DNA from: Fibrobacter sp. UWB4
Lineage (GTDB): Bacteria; Fibrobacterota; Fibrobacteria; Fibrobacterales; Fibrobacteraceae
Assembly: GCF_002210345.1 (NCBI RefSeq)
Contig: NZ_MWQI01000001.1
Coordinates: 806,001-870,000, forward strand
DNA length: 64,000 bases
Direction: 5' to 3'
Shown in pieces: positions 43,618 to 52,624 of this stretch. The stretch's first letter is position 1, and every line of letters starts with the position of its first letter. Made by a program: the position numbers and the translations under genes. The notes beneath the pieces are model-generated. The model was not told the origin of the DNA. It was given only the letters and a program-made list of their open reading frames with translations, and searched no databases.

Positions 43618-44997
43618 TTACACCTTCGGAAGCTGGGCGAGGCTCTTGGCGATGTCTTCATCCGTCGGGATGTAGTCGCTCATTTCGCCGTCGTTGAACT
43701 TTTGGTAAGCCACCATGTCGAAGTAACCCGTGCCGGTAAGACCGAACACAATGTTCTTGGCCTGGCCGGATTCCTTGCACTTGAGAGCTTCGTCGATTGT
43801 TGCACGGATAGCGTGGCTGGATTCCGGAGCCGGGAGGATGCCTTCGGTCTGTGCGAAGAGCTTTGCAGCTTCGAAAACTTTAGTTTGTTCAACAGACGTT
43901 GCACGCAAGAGACCCTGATCGTAAAGTTCAGAGAGAATGCTGCTCATGCCGTGGTAGCGCAGTCCTCCAGCGTGGTTTGCGGACGGAATGAAGCTAGAAC
44001 CGAGCGTGTACATCTTGGCGAGCGGGCAGACCTTACCGGTGTCGCAGAAGTCGTAAGCGTACTTACCGCGAGTGAAGCTCGGGCAGCTTGCCGGTTCCAC
44101 AGCGAGAATATCGTAGTCGGCTTCGCCACGGAGCTTTTCACCGATGAACGGGCTCACGAGACCACCGAGGTTAGAACCACCGCCTGCGCAACCGATGATG
44201 AGGTCGGCCTTCACGCCGATCTTGTCGAGTGCGGCCTTCGTTTCGAGACCGATGACGGACTGGTGGAGGAGCACCTGGTTCAGCACGGAACCGAGAACGT
44301 AGCGGTAACCCGGCTGCTTCACAGCGGCTTCAACAGCTTCAGAAATGGCGCAGCCAAGGCTACCCGTGGTGCCCGGAAATTCGGCGTTGATCTTGCGGCC
44401 GATGTCGGTCGTCATGGACGGGGACGGGGTAACGGAAGCACCGTAGGTGCGCATGACTTCGCGGCGGAACGGCTTCTGTTCGTAAGAAACTTTCACCATG
44501 TAAACCTGGCAGTCCAGTCCGAAGAAAGCGCTGGACATCGAAAGGGCGGTACCCCACTGGCCTGCACCCGTTTCAGTCGTCACGCCCTTGAGGCCCTGCT
44601 TCTTAGCGTAGTAGGCCTGAGCGATAGCGGAGTTGAGCTTGTGAGAACCCGAAGTGTTGTTGCCTTCGAACTTATAATAGATGTGTGCCGGAGTGCCGAG
44701 GGCCTGTTCGAGGAAGTAAGCGCGAACGAGCGGGGACGGACGGTACATCTTGTAGAATGTGCGGATGTCTTCCGGAATTTCGATGTAAGCGGTATCGTTA
44801 TCGAGTTCCTGCTTGATGAGTTCATCGCAGAAAACTGGCTGCAGGTCTTCGAAAGTCACCGGCTTGCCGGTACCCGGGTTCAGAAGCGGAGCGGGCTTCT
44901 TCTTCATGTCGGCGCGGACGTTATACCATGCCTTCGGAAGTTCATCTTCGTGGAGATAAGTCTTGACCTGACCATCGATCTTGAGCGAGTTTCTCAT
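43618..44997 (-). CDS. trpB: Tryptophan synthase beta chain, TrpB2 type
   Basis: A 459-residue PLP enzyme. The long N-terminus, PSPLVRAYFLEQALG and NNTSGSHKLNSAIAQ (PLP Lys in SHK) mark the TrpB2 subgroup, not the TrpA-partnered TrpB1. ETGAGQWGTALS holds the catalytic Glu, and CAGGGSNLGG is the phosphate loop. It makes tryptophan from indole and serine, usually without needing TrpA contacts. The ATG at 44997 has AAAGGA 7 bases upstream. It stands alone, with no other trp gene near, as is usual for TrpB2. Confidence 0.9.
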   Translation of the reverse strand: MRNSLKIDGQVKTYLHEDELPKAWYNVRADMKKKPAPLLNPGTGKPVTFEDLQPVFCDELIKQELDNDTAYIEIPEDIRTFYKMYRPSPLVRAYFLEQALGTPAHIYYKFEGNNTSGSHKLNSAIAQAYYAKKQGLKGVTTETGAGQWGTALSMSSAFFGLDCQVYMVKVSYEQKPFRREVMRTYGASVTPSPSMTTDIGRKINAEFPGTTGSLGCAISEAVEAAVKQPGYRYVLGSVLNQVLLHQSVIGLETKAALDKIGVKADLIIGCAGGGSNLGGLVSPFIGEKLRGEADYDILAVEPASCPSFTRGKYAYDFCDTGKVCPLAKMYTLGSSFIPSANHAGGLRYHGMSSILSELYDQGLLRATSVEQTKVFEAAKLFAQTEGILPAPESSHAIRATIDEALKCKESGQAKNIVFGLTGTGYFDMVAYQKFNDGEMSDYIPTDEDIAKSLAQLPKV

Positions 44998-45180
44998 ATT
45001 GTATCCTTTAAATTTGTGTAACCGCATCCAATTATATTAAATCGAATTTGCGTTGACAACAGCACTTGTGCAAAATGACCAATGTATATGATTAACATTG
45101 ATTGGCTGTGGTGCTTTCTTGAAATTTTAAAATTTTTTAATATATTGTTTCTATCACCATCATAAACATTAGGAGCTCCT

Positions 45181-46493
<1,313 letters not shown>

Positions 46494-46579
46494 AAGGGCG
46501 GAGAAGCACAAATCTTTAAACAGTTTTGTGCTTTGAACAATGAAATGTGATGAATTAGGCAGGGCTTACTGTTATTTGT

Positions 46580-46754
46580 CTACAAGGCCTTGATTTCTTC
46601 GATAGTAAATCCGGTCTGCTTAGAGATAATGTCCAAAGAAACACCATCGTCGCGAAACCCCTTTGCCATCGCTTTTTTTCTCTTCGAATGCCTTAGCCTC
46701 GGCTTCCTTTCTTCCTTCTTCCTTGCTTTCGTGAAGATCAAATTCGTAAGTCAT
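46580..46754 (-). pseudogene. Frameshifted remnant of an Rpn-type nuclease tail
   Basis: From an ATG at 46754 (minus strand) the frame reads MTYEFDLHESKEEGRKEAEA then AFEEKK; after a run of seven A residues it goes out of phase. Removing one A restores a reading ending GFRDDGVSLDIISKQTGFTI-EEIKAL at the stop 46580. That ending is the typical C-terminal tail of Rpn/PDDEXK-family proteins (compare the intact gene at 26249). It is either a degraded fragment, a site of slippage, or a sequencing error. The rest of the 46494-46826 gap shows no other gene. Confidence 0.6.
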
Positions 46755-46826
46755 ATACTTATTCCTTATGAAAGTATCGGTCTTGTAAAAGGACACCTGG
46801 TTGTTTGTTGAACGAAAAATGCAAAA

Positions 46827-47695
46827 TCAGTTTTCTTCGATTATGTCTATATTCTCGATGTTGCTAAAATTTTTCCAATTGCTGTACACATAATTGAATA
46901 TTTCATCTGAATAATTTGGGCTACATATTTTGAGTAACTCTCTACCTGATTGAGTAAGGATTGCCTGTCCGCATTGAATTTTGTTTTCTTTTGGAAATTT
47001 GAAAGAAATACGTACTTCTTTGTTGTTGTAAAAAGCGGATGTGTTTTGAGGTAGCTCAGAACACATATAACCAAAGGTTGCTCCACAAGAAAGAAGACCT
47101 AAAGTATTCAGTCTATTTACGGATCCAAAAGATAGGCCAAATTTTTTACAATTTCGTCATCGAATTCATATAAGAAAATGTGATCGCTGTCATCTATTTT
47201 GAATGCAAATGATGCAACTTTCATAAATGTGGTCGCGTCCTCTTGGCTCATTTCACTTAAAATTCGTAAAGTCGATTTTGAAAAACTCCCGTGATTGTTG
47301 GTTTCTCCCGCTAGAATCTTGGCCCAGATTGTTTGTAATTCGTTGTCAGAAGCGCATTTTGCACGTTCAAAAAAGAATAGTAACCATTCGTTGCTAAGTT
47401 TACTTGGATCTGCAGATTCGCTGATTTCAGGGAATGTTTTATCAAGTATGTTTTCTATATTGGTTTGCTTAATCGATTCTTCTATAATAAATCTTTTCAA
47501 TGCTCTTCGAGAAAGATCGTTAAGCTTTAATTGGTTTGTTGCTGTAATAAGTTCTGCGTCAGCTTCAGCTCTCGCTTTTCTCCTGATTCTAGTCGGTTCG
47601 TATAAGATTCCTGCTGCATTTGCAATCTTGGTGATGAGTGTGTTTATCGGCTCTGCAAGTTTGCCAAGATTTACGAGTGAAAATCCTTCTGCCAT
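46827..47695 (-). pseudogene. DUF2806-family gene broken by a one-base change in an A-run
   Basis: The first frame (47695 to 47117) gives 192 residues: a helical N-terminus (FSLVNLGKLAEPINTLITKI), SNEWLLFFFERAKCASDNEL and QTIWAKILAGETNNHGSFS, the signature of DUF2806. It stops soon after VKNLAYLLDP. A second frame continues as KFGLSFGSVNRLNTLGLL... to 46827. The switch falls at GTAAAAAATTT; adding one A joins them into 289 residues, near the normal family length. It is therefore a recent frameshift, a phase-variable tract or a sequence error. The role of the family is unclear to me; members often occur in defence-like, AT-rich islands. Confidence 0.68.
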
Positions 47696-47981
47696 AATTT
47701 GACTCCATAAAAAGTTTTGCTATTTAGAATCCTCGTCGGAAATATAACCTTTTTTTCTAGTGATGTTGGTGTCTAACCCACACTCTGTATTTCCCAAACT
47801 GGAGTCTGTGGCACTGAGGTTCGATGTGATTTGTATAATAGAATTGCTTGTATGCTGAAATACGCCCTATTTGAAAAAAAATCACAGTTCATGCTAACGG
47901 TTGTTTGCAAAATTTGGCAAAAATGCGTTTTTGCTGGTCTTATTTAGTAAATTGTATTATGTCACATATGTTTATACCCAC
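47696..47981. other. AT-rich gap before higBA
   Basis: This stretch holds no supportable gene. It includes the leader of the DUF2806 gene (minus strand) and an AT-rich run up to the higBA promoter. Confidence 0.5.
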
Positions 47982-48010
47982 TTGACATATACATATTAAA
48001 TAGGTATATT
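47982..48010 (+). promoter_or_regulatory. higBA promoter with overlapping palindromic operator
   Basis: Perfect -35 TTGACA (47982-47987), 17-base spacer, -10 TATATT (48005-48010). An inverted repeat TATAC-N11-GTATA (47988-48008) lies within it, a natural site for HigA autoregulation. Transcription would begin at about 48016-48018, at the start codon of higB, which implies a leaderless or almost leaderless message. Confidence 0.6.
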
Positions 48011-48014
48011 AAGG

Positions 48015-48296
48015 ATGATTCAAAGTTTTGCGGATCGAGAAACTGAACTCGTCTATTATCAAGAATTTTCTAGACGATTGCCGAGTACAATACAGAAGGT
48101 AGCTTTAAGAAAATTAATGATGATAGACAATGCGAAATGTCTTGACGATTTACGAATCCCGCCAAATAATCGTTTGGAATTGCTCCATGGAAGTCGAAAT
48201 GGGCAATATTCAATACGCATTAATGATCAATGGCGAATTTGTTTTTTGTTCAAAGATGGACATTTTTTCGATGTAGAAATAGTTGATTATCACTAG
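48015..48296 (+). CDS. higB: HigB-type toxin (RelE superfamily mRNA interferase)
   Basis: A 93-residue protein of the HigB group: LVYYQEFSRRLPSTIQKVALRKL at the start, DDLRIPPNNRLELLHGSR, and the closing block GQYSIRINDQWRICFLFKDG with the Arg and Trp/Arg residues of the active site, ending VEIVDYH. HigB cleaves mRNA on the ribosome. It comes first, with the antitoxin 9 bases downstream, which is the normal higBA order. The only start is the ATG at 48015, just 4 bases beyond the -10 box. Confidence 0.9.
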   Translation: MIQSFADRETELVYYQEFSRRLPSTIQKVALRKLMMIDNAKCLDDLRIPPNNRLELLHGSRNGQYSIRINDQWRICFLFKDGHFFDVEIVDYH

Positions 48297-48305
48297 GAGC
48301 AAATT

Positions 48306-48602
48306 ATGAGTAAGCATATTGAAACACCGACTATTGGGGAAATTCTTAACGAAGAATTCTTTATTCCCATGGGACTGTCTGCTTATAAGGTCGCTCAGGC
48401 AATCAATGTCCCGGTTTCAAGGATTCAGGATATCCTTCATGACCGTAGGCGAATTACGGTTGATACATCCTTAAGACTTGCCAAGTTCTTTGGAGTTTCC
48501 GACAACTATTTTATTTCTTTGCAAGATGATATTGATATCCGTAATCTTAAAGTTAAATTGGCTGAAGAACTGGATAAAATCAAGACTTTTGTAGTTGCGT
48601 AG
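48306..48602 (+). CDS. higA: HigA-type antitoxin
   Basis: A 98-residue helix-turn-helix protein of the HigA/VapI group: TIGEILNEEFFIPMGLSAYKVAQAINVPVSRIQDIL and TSLRLAKFFG are the family signature. It neutralises HigB and represses the promoter upstream, most likely at the TATAC-N11-GTATA palindrome. The ribosome site is AGGAG in CTAGGAGCAAATTATG. Confidence 0.92.
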   Translation: MSKHIETPTIGEILNEEFFIPMGLSAYKVAQAINVPVSRIQDILHDRRRITVDTSLRLAKFFGVSDNYFISLQDDIDIRNLKVKLAEELDKIKTFVVA

Positions 48603-48644
48603 ATAGATTACTGGGAAAATATATTCTTTCATTTGAAAGATCGG

Positions 48645-49850
48645 CTAATCCAATGAGCGTAATTCGATGTTTTTGTGTTTTTTGAATTCTTTTACGACAT
48701 CATTCCATGGATCTTCTATTTCACCACAATAAGGAATGATGCATAATGTATCAGGATATGCCTGAGCAAATTTTAGGATGTTTTCATTTAGTGAAAAAAC
48801 TACTTCATGTGCATTTGGATGTTGTTTTTGTAAGGGTCGAAATTCTTCAATGATGAAATCGGGATTCCATTGAAATAAATTATAGAATCGCTCATTGAAT
48901 GTAAAGCCTGTGTGAACTTCGTTGCAGAATTGTATTTCGTCGCAATACTGGAAACAGTTTAATTCTATTTTCCCATCATTTAAACTCGTTAAACAAAGGG
49001 CTTTATCATCAAGTTGACTTTCGAAATTAGCCAGCCAATTTAATCTGTCTTTAATTTTATTGATTTGAATATAATTTGATTCGTTTAATATGTACTTTGA
49101 AAAAGGATCGTTTATTGCGTCCTGTATACCATAAGCAAATGATCCCATGGTATGTTTTGCAAAATAATCAAATCCAGGTAAATCGTTAAGATAAATTGGT
49201 TCTTTGCAGAGGAATCTGGAGCCATCTAAGGAATATTCCTGACCATGCATTGATTCTGTGAATGAAACTTCTTCGATTTGGGTGTATTCCCACAAAAAGA
49301 AATCTTTTTTCTTATGACCATATTGTTTTATACCAACTATTAAATAAATTTTCTGGCCTTTCATATTTAAGCAAACTCTTTTTCTTGATACGGTATGCGA
49401 AACGTCGTCTTCAGTTTTGTATAAAAAAGAGTCTTCTCCAGGTAAATAGCCTAAAGCATCATAATTGTGATATTGTACATAGCAATGTTGTTCATTTAAA
49501 TTTTCTTTACGAGGCCACATCCTGTCTGGACTTGGCGGGCACATCATTCGATTGTATTCTGGTTGTAATTCTTCTATTTTGGCGTATTCGTTTTCTGTTA
49601 AGCTTTCTTTATCGCATTCCAAAAGAATTTCAAATTTGAAATTCCCATAAATTCCAGGTTGTGAAACCTGTTGGGTCAGACCGTATTTACAGAATGCTCT
49701 GCGGAGCGGATTTTCTTCATCAATATTTTTGATTTTATCAAGTGATTGTGTATGCTGCTTCCAACGGTTGGAAATATTGATAGACTGGCCGATGTAGCTT
49801 TTGCCATTAACCAAGTTTGTGATTTTATAAATTCCGCAGATTGATTTCAT
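48645..49850 (-). CDS. GIY-YIG nuclease-domain protein with unknown C-terminal region
   Basis: A 401-residue protein. Residues 1-100 are a GIY-YIG domain (GIYKITNLVNGKSYIGQSIN, RWKQH with the catalytic Arg, LTENEYAKIEELQPEYNRM with the metal Glu). The remaining 300 residues match no family I know and have no membrane segment. The gene is AT-rich, unlike its neighbours, and sits next to the TA pair and the broken DUF2806 gene, so it was probably acquired. It could be a homing-type nuclease or a defence effector; this is open. The tail NIELRSLD is followed by an AT-rich gap to higA. Confidence 0.7.
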   Translation of the reverse strand: MKSICGIYKITNLVNGKSYIGQSINISNRWKQHTQSLDKIKNIDEENPLRRAFCKYGLTQQVSQPGIYGNFKFEILLECDKESLTENEYAKIEELQPEYNRMMCPPSPDRMWPRKENLNEQHCYVQYHNYDALGYLPGEDSFLYKTEDDVSHTVSRKRVCLNMKGQKIYLIVGIKQYGHKKKDFFLWEYTQIEEVSFTESMHGQEYSLDGSRFLCKEPIYLNDLPGFDYFAKHTMGSFAYGIQDAINDPFSKYILNESNYIQINKIKDRLNWLANFESQLDDKALCLTSLNDGKIELNCFQYCDEIQFCNEVHTGFTFNERFYNLFQWNPDFIIEEFRPLQKQHPNAHEVVFSLNENILKFAQAYPDTLCIIPYCGEIEDPWNDVVKEFKKHKNIELRSLD

Positions 49851-49897
49851 AGATCTTAAATTACATTTTTATTTAGGAAATAAGGGAATCTTTTGCA

Positions 49898-50045
49898 ATT
49901 TGCGTTAGGGATAGTGACCCCTTGGGGCGGAGACTTGCTTGCAAGGCTCCGTTGCAAGAGTGGCACGGGTGCACCGGTTGTGCGCACGAGACGCCTTGCA
50001 ATATAGCCCGACCTGTGCATGCACGGGGAACGCTCAAAGCGTAAA
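49898..50045. repeat. GC-rich structured element before ahbC
   Basis: Between an AT-rich gene and ahbC lies a GC-rich block with several palindromes: CCCCTTGGGG (49918-49927), CGGAG...CTCCG (49928-49951), TTGCAA words at both ends of a middle arm, and GTGCATGCAC (50015-50024). It ends GGGGAACGCTCAAAGCG. It has no coding frame. On base composition it looks like an inserted element or a structured RNA. I cannot name it. Confidence 0.45.
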
Positions 50046-50156
50046 AAAGATATTTGAAAAAGAGAATCGATTTCTCCGCCGTATAACAATAATTTCAACT
50101 TAAAAACACAAGTTCGGTTTTCTGAGAGTGTGTCGAAAATTTCTAAATTTGGGCGC

Positions 50157-51329
50157 ATGATCAGTATTACTAAGCTTTTGATGGACACCCCGAATTTTGG
50201 GGATTCTCTTCGTTATCAACCTCATGCGCACAAGGCGACAAATGGTGTGGGCGCAGGACGTGGCCCGGTGGTGGTGTGGAATTGCACCAAGACTTGCAAC
50301 CTGAAGTGTGTGCATTGCTATGCCCGTTCAGAGGCGATTAAGTACCAGAACGAACTTACGCACGAAGAGGGAATCAAGCTTATTGATCAGCTTGCGGATT
50401 TTCATGTGCCGGTGATTTTGTTCAGCGGTGGCGAACCGCTTTTGCGCCCGGACTTTTTTGAACTCGCAAACTATGCGGCAAGCAAGGGCATCCGCCCGAC
50501 GATTTCGACGAACGGCACCTGCATCACGCCGGATGTGGCTCAGAAGCTCAAGGCGATGGGCGTTGGCTATGTGGGCATCAGCTTGGATGGTTGCGAAGAG
50601 ACTCACGACAAGTTCCGCGGCAAGCAGGGCGCGTACCAGATGGCTTTGCGCGGAATCCGCAATTGTGTGGCGACGGGCCAGAAGGTTGGGCTCCGCTTTA
50701 CGATTACGAAGTACAACTATCAAGACTTGAACGCCATTTTCGATTTGCTCGAAGCGGAAAACATTGATAGAGTTTGTTTCTATCACCTTGTCTATAGCGG
50801 TCGCGGAAGCGCAATGGTCGATAACGACTTGAATCACGAAGAAAGTCGCAAAGTGATGGACTTGATCATTGATCGCACTTTGGACTTTAAGAAGCGCGGC
50901 GTGAACAAGGAAATTTTGACGGTCGACAACCATGCCGATGCCGTTTATCTGTACCAGCGCATGAAGCGTGAAGACCCGGAACGCGCCGAAAAGATTTTGG
51001 ATTTGATTAAGATGAACGGTGGCAACCGCAGTGGCATGGCATTTGGCAATATCGATAGCATCGGTAATGTGCATCCGGACCAGTTTACGCAATATATCAC
51101 GCTTGGTAACGTTCGCGAACGCAGTTTCGGAGACATTTGGACAGACTTGTCAAATCCGATTATGGCTGGCCTCAAGAACCGCAAACCGCTTTTGAAGGGG
51201 CGTTGTCCGAAGTGTGCTTACTTGAATTTGTGCAACGGCAATTTCCGCACGCGTGCCGAAGCCGTTACTGGTGACTTCTGGGCTGAAGATCCGGCTTGCT
51301 ATTTGACCGATGAAGAAATTGGATTATAA
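50157..51329 (+). CDS. ahbC: AhbC-type radical SAM enzyme (didecarboxysirohaem deacetylase)
   Basis: A 390-residue radical SAM protein. The cluster motif CNLKCVHCYA (Cys about 47, 51, 54) is followed by LFSGGEPLLRPDF and VGISLDGCEETHD. The C-terminal SPASM-like part has CPKCAYLNLCNGNFRTRAEA. The start MISITKLLMDTPNFGDSL and overall length match AhbC/NirJ-type proteins. AhbC removes two acetate side chains from 12,18-didecarboxysirohaem, giving Fe-coproporphyrin III. It is followed by the fused sirohaem decarboxylase gene, which makes its substrate. NirJ (haem d1) is the alternative; the haem genes around it favour AhbC. Confidence 0.86.
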   Translation: MISITKLLMDTPNFGDSLRYQPHAHKATNGVGAGRGPVVVWNCTKTCNLKCVHCYARSEAIKYQNELTHEEGIKLIDQLADFHVPVILFSGGEPLLRPDFFELANYAASKGIRPTISTNGTCITPDVAQKLKAMGVGYVGISLDGCEETHDKFRGKQGAYQMALRGIRNCVATGQKVGLRFTITKYNYQDLNAIFDLLEAENIDRVCFYHLVYSGRGSAMVDNDLNHEESRKVMDLIIDRTLDFKKRGVNKEILTVDNHADAVYLYQRMKREDPERAEKILDLIKMNGGNRSGMAFGNIDSIGNVHPDQFTQYITLGNVRERSFGDIWTDLSNPIMAGLKNRKPLLKGRCPKCAYLNLCNGNFRTRAEAVTGDFWAEDPACYLTDEEIGL

Positions 51330-51333
51330 AAGT

Positions 51334-51434
51334 CGGCAGTAGACAGTAGGAAGTAGGCAGAATAATTCGGAGTTAGGAATTGTTTATGTGTCATCCTGAG
51401 CGTAGAGCCGAAGGCTCGAAGTCGAAGGATCCAG
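51334..51434. repeat. GTAGGAAGTAGGCAG run and TCATCCTGAG...GGATCC repeat
   Basis: GGCAGTAGACAGTAGGAAGT (51334-51353) is followed at 51389-51434 by GTGTCATCCTGAGCGTAG, a GAGCCGAAGGCTC hairpin and GTCGAAGGATCCAG. This copy lies just upstream of the ahbA-ahbB start, outside the gene, although the frame is open through it. Confidence 0.75.
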
Positions 51435-51442
51435 TTATTTTA

Positions 51443-52600
51443 ATGAATGATTTAAATCAAAAGCTTCTCGCGATTATTCAAGACGGCTTTCCGTTGGTGG
51501 AACGCCCGTATTTGCGTTTGGCGGAAATGTTAAATGTCTCGGAACAAGAAGTTTTTGATGCCGTAGAAGGTTTGCGTTCGTCTGGCTTAATTCGTCGCAT
51601 CGGTGGCGTTTACGATTCCAAGAAACTTGGCTTTATTTCGAGACTTTGTGCAGGGAAAGTACTGACTTCGGAAAATGATTTTTCGGCAGAACATCATGCG
51701 CAAACACCGATGGAAAAGTTTGCTGCCGTCGTGAATGACGAACCTGCAATTACGCACAATTACATCCGTAGTCACGAATATAATGTTTGGTTTACGGTCA
51801 TTGCCGAAAACGAATCCGCAATCCAGTCCGTTGTGGACCGCGTTTGTGCAGAAACTGATTTGCATGATGTTCACGTTCTCACCGCCTCCAAGAAGTATAA
51901 AATCAATACGGTGATGTCATTAGACGAGAGACGTGGTTCGGCAGGCTCACCAACCTTGACGAAAGACGAAAGAGGCGAGTGTGCTCCGGCTTTGCGTCAT
52001 TCTGACAACCAAGTCCCGCGTCATTCTGACAACAGTACCATACGTCATTCTGAGCGCAGCGAAGAATCCAGTAAATTCTTGGGAAAACTCACTGACTCAG
52101 ACAAATCCCGTATCCACTTTGCTTGCGACGACATCCCGCATACGCTCACTCCGTTCAAGGACTGGGGTGTTTCTTGCGATGAACTTCGCGAAGACATTGC
52201 TGCTAAACGTATGCGCCGCTTTGGGGCGATCCTCCGTCATCAAGATGCGGGATTCCCCTGCAATGCGATGGTGTGCTTTAGGTTAGACGAGAGACGAACA
52301 ACGAGCGACGAATGTGAATTGAATGAAATGCTTGCGGAATCTCGTCATTCTGAGGACCGAAGGGCCGAAGAATCCAGTAAAATTAAATCTCTTGCGAAAA
52401 AGCATTTTGTTTCGCACTGTTACGAGCGCCCGTCTTTTAAAAGCTTTCCTTACAATTTGTATGCAATGATGCATGCGCAGACGCCCGAAGAATTGGACGG
52501 TTTCATCAAGGAATCCGTGGCTTTGCTTGATAACCCGGAATACGTCGTTCTCCATTCCCTCAAGGAACTCAAGAAAACGAGCTTTAGATTTTTTGCGTAG
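51443..52600 (+). CDS. Fused sirohaem decarboxylase AhbA-AhbB with repeat insertions
   Basis: A 385-residue protein made of two Lrp/AsnC-like halves. The first (about 1-160) has LRLAEMLNVSEQEVFDAVEGL, RRIGGVYDSKKLGF and ITHNYIRSHEYNVWF. The second (about 215-385) has IPHTLTPFKDWGVS, RRFGAILRHQDAGF and HCYERPSFKSFPYNLYAM. In most organisms AhbA and AhbB are separate subunits. They decarboxylate sirohaem at C12 and C18. Between the halves, residues about 160-210 are repeat-derived (RHSDN..RHSERSEESSKF), and a second insertion (RHSEDRRAEESSK) lies inside the second half. The start at 51443 (MNDLNQKLLAIIQDGFPL) is chosen because the preceding residues are repeat sequence. Confidence 0.85.
   Translation: MNDLNQKLLAIIQDGFPLVERPYLRLAEMLNVSEQEVFDAVEGLRSSGLIRRIGGVYDSKKLGFISRLCAGKVLTSENDFSAEHHAQTPMEKFAAVVNDEPAITHNYIRSHEYNVWFTVIAENESAIQSVVDRVCAETDLHDVHVLTASKKYKINTVMSLDERRGSAGSPTLTKDERGECAPALRHSDNQVPRHSDNSTIRHSERSEESSKFLGKLTDSDKSRIHFACDDIPHTLTPFKDWGVSCDELREDIAAKRMRRFGAILRHQDAGFPCNAMVCFRLDERRTTSDECELNEMLAESRHSEDRRAEESSKIKSLAKKHFVSHCYERPSFKSFPYNLYAMMHAQTPEELDGFIKESVALLDNPEYVVLHSLKELKKTSFRFFA
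51920..52070. repeat. Repeat cluster inside ahbA-ahbB (linker)
   Basis: TTAGACGAGAGACG word (also at 52282-52295), then three GCGTCATTCTGA-type units, the last one complete: GTCATTCTGAGCGCAGCG followed by AAGAATCCAG. All lie in frame and encode Ser/Arg/Glu/Asp-rich peptide. Confidence 0.75.
52344..52377. repeat. In-frame GTCATTCTGAG...AATCCAG repeat inside the second half of ahbA-ahbB
   Basis: GTCATTCTGAGGACC-gaag-GGCCGAAGAATCCAG, encoding RHSEDRRAEESSK. It is preceded by a TTAGACGAGAGACG word at 52282. Confidence 0.75.
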
Positions 52601-52624
52601 TCCAATCTTTTCTATCTTTGGACT

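Noticed and set aside
43582-45021. 479-codon plus-strand frame across trpB2
   Set aside because: Antisense to TrpB2, which has the PLP Lys and phosphate loop; the plus-strand product matches nothing.
51380-51442. Longer start for ahbA-ahbB at 51380 (MFMCHPERRAEG...)
   Set aside because: The extra residues come from the upstream palindromic repeat; the family N-terminus fits the ATG at 51443.
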